DNA of 22,364 bases, taken from assembly GCA_910588755.1 (NCBI GenBank), contig CAJUQZ010000066.1, forward strand, positions 1-22,364. Direction: 5' to 3'. The translations under genes and the position numbers were made by a program. Below are positions 22,041 through 22,364 of the stretch, one piece after another. Every line of letters begins with the position of its first letter. The first letter of the stretch is position 1. This DNA is from an uncultured Lachnospiraceae bacterium. GTDB lineage: Bacteria > Bacillota > Clostridia > Lachnospirales > Lachnospiraceae. Under the pieces are notes generated by a model. The model made no database searches and had not been told where the DNA came from. It was given only the letters and a program-made list of their open reading frames with translations.

Positions 22041-22364
22041 TTATACCGGATTCGTCTTCTCGAGCGTGTCAGATACCTTCATGTCCCTTGACTCCGCCGC
22101 AGCAACCGCCTTTGCAAGCACCTCCGACGCCGTATCCGAAAATCCCATCACGAAAAAGATATCCTTGCCAACAAGCACCGCATACTGCTGCTCTGCACTG
22201 ACGCACACCCATTTGGCCGGATTGATATTGTCCATGAGCTGTTTGCGGATACCCTCTGCGTCCGCGTCATCAGAGGTCCTGATATATATGGCACTGTACG
22301 GTGTTGAGGATATCATCGACTCAGACAGATACACGCCCTCAATCCCCTCCAATGCCGTCAGGCC
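22041..22364 (-). CDS. DUF4358-like protein, C-terminal part only
   Basis: The frame is open to the right edge, so the N-terminus is missing. The 107 visible residues include VYLSESMISSTPYSAIYIRT, a DADAEGIRKQLMDNI helix and the C-terminal VGKDIFFVMGFSDTASEVLA. This recalls DUF4358 lipoproteins often encoded with MBOAT and DHHW genes in Lachnospiraceae; the match is from memory and medium in certainty. It ends 23 bases before the MBOAT ATG and is likely in the same operon. Confidence 0.6.
   Translation of the reverse strand, partial: GLTALEGIEGVYLSESMISSTPYSAIYIRTSDDADAEGIRKQLMDNINPAKWVCVSAEQQYAVLVGKDIFFVMGFSDTASEVLAKAVAAAESRDMKVSDTLEKTNPV

Overview
The window looks like a chromosomal segment of a Gram-positive gut anaerobe of the Lachnospiraceae type (Bacillota, Clostridia). 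The basis is the consistently strong AGGAGG-type ribosome binding sites, mid-range GC content, a lipoprotein-anchored carbohydrate ABC transporter with separately encoded permeases, an AzlCD pair, and an MBOAT/DHHW/DUF4358 surface-modification cluster. The genus cannot be fixed from the sequence alone. No rRNA, tRNA or CRISPR array was seen.

Left part (1-6.7 kb, all minus strand). A broken gene runs off the left edge, followed by a 54-codon ORF with its own promoter-like, SD and hairpin signals. Then comes a five-gene set, read right to left: a glycoside hydrolase family 2 enzyme, an OmpR-type response regulator starting inside the hydrolase stop codon (ATGA), a LanF/BcrA-type ABC ATPase, its permease, and a one-TM sensor kinase. 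This resembles a peptide-antibiotic sensing and export module, unusually coupled to a sugar hydrolase. Three CTTTAC direct repeats one helical turn apart, just ahead of the ATPase gene, are a candidate response-regulator site.

Middle part (6.7-16.2 kb). On the minus strand are an SPL-like radical SAM protein, a 75-codon unknown protein and an AraC regulator. Divergent from the regulator, on the plus strand, is a galacto-N-biose/lacto-N-biose locus: solute-binding lipoprotein, intrinsic terminator, two permeases, a 54-aa membrane protein, GH112 phosphorylase and N-acetylhexosamine 1-kinase. The transporter imports the disaccharide, GH112 splits it with phosphate to galactose-1-phosphate and HexNAc, and the kinase phosphorylates the HexNAc at O1. 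The galT/galE-type steps that complete the bifidobacterial lnp pathway are not in the window. The 517-base divergent intergenic region carries two good promoters, a 16-bp perfect palindrome over the transporter -10 box, another inverted repeat, and a folded leader.

Right part (16.2-22.4 kb). A MITE-like inverted repeat precedes azlC and azlD (branched-chain amino acid export), which are separated by an A-rich spacer with 18-bp tandem repeats. Minus-strand genes follow: an unknown 143-aa protein, endonuclease V with a duplicated upstream region, and a DHHW/SGNH protein, MBOAT acyltransferase and partial DUF4358-like protein that probably O-acylate a surface polymer.
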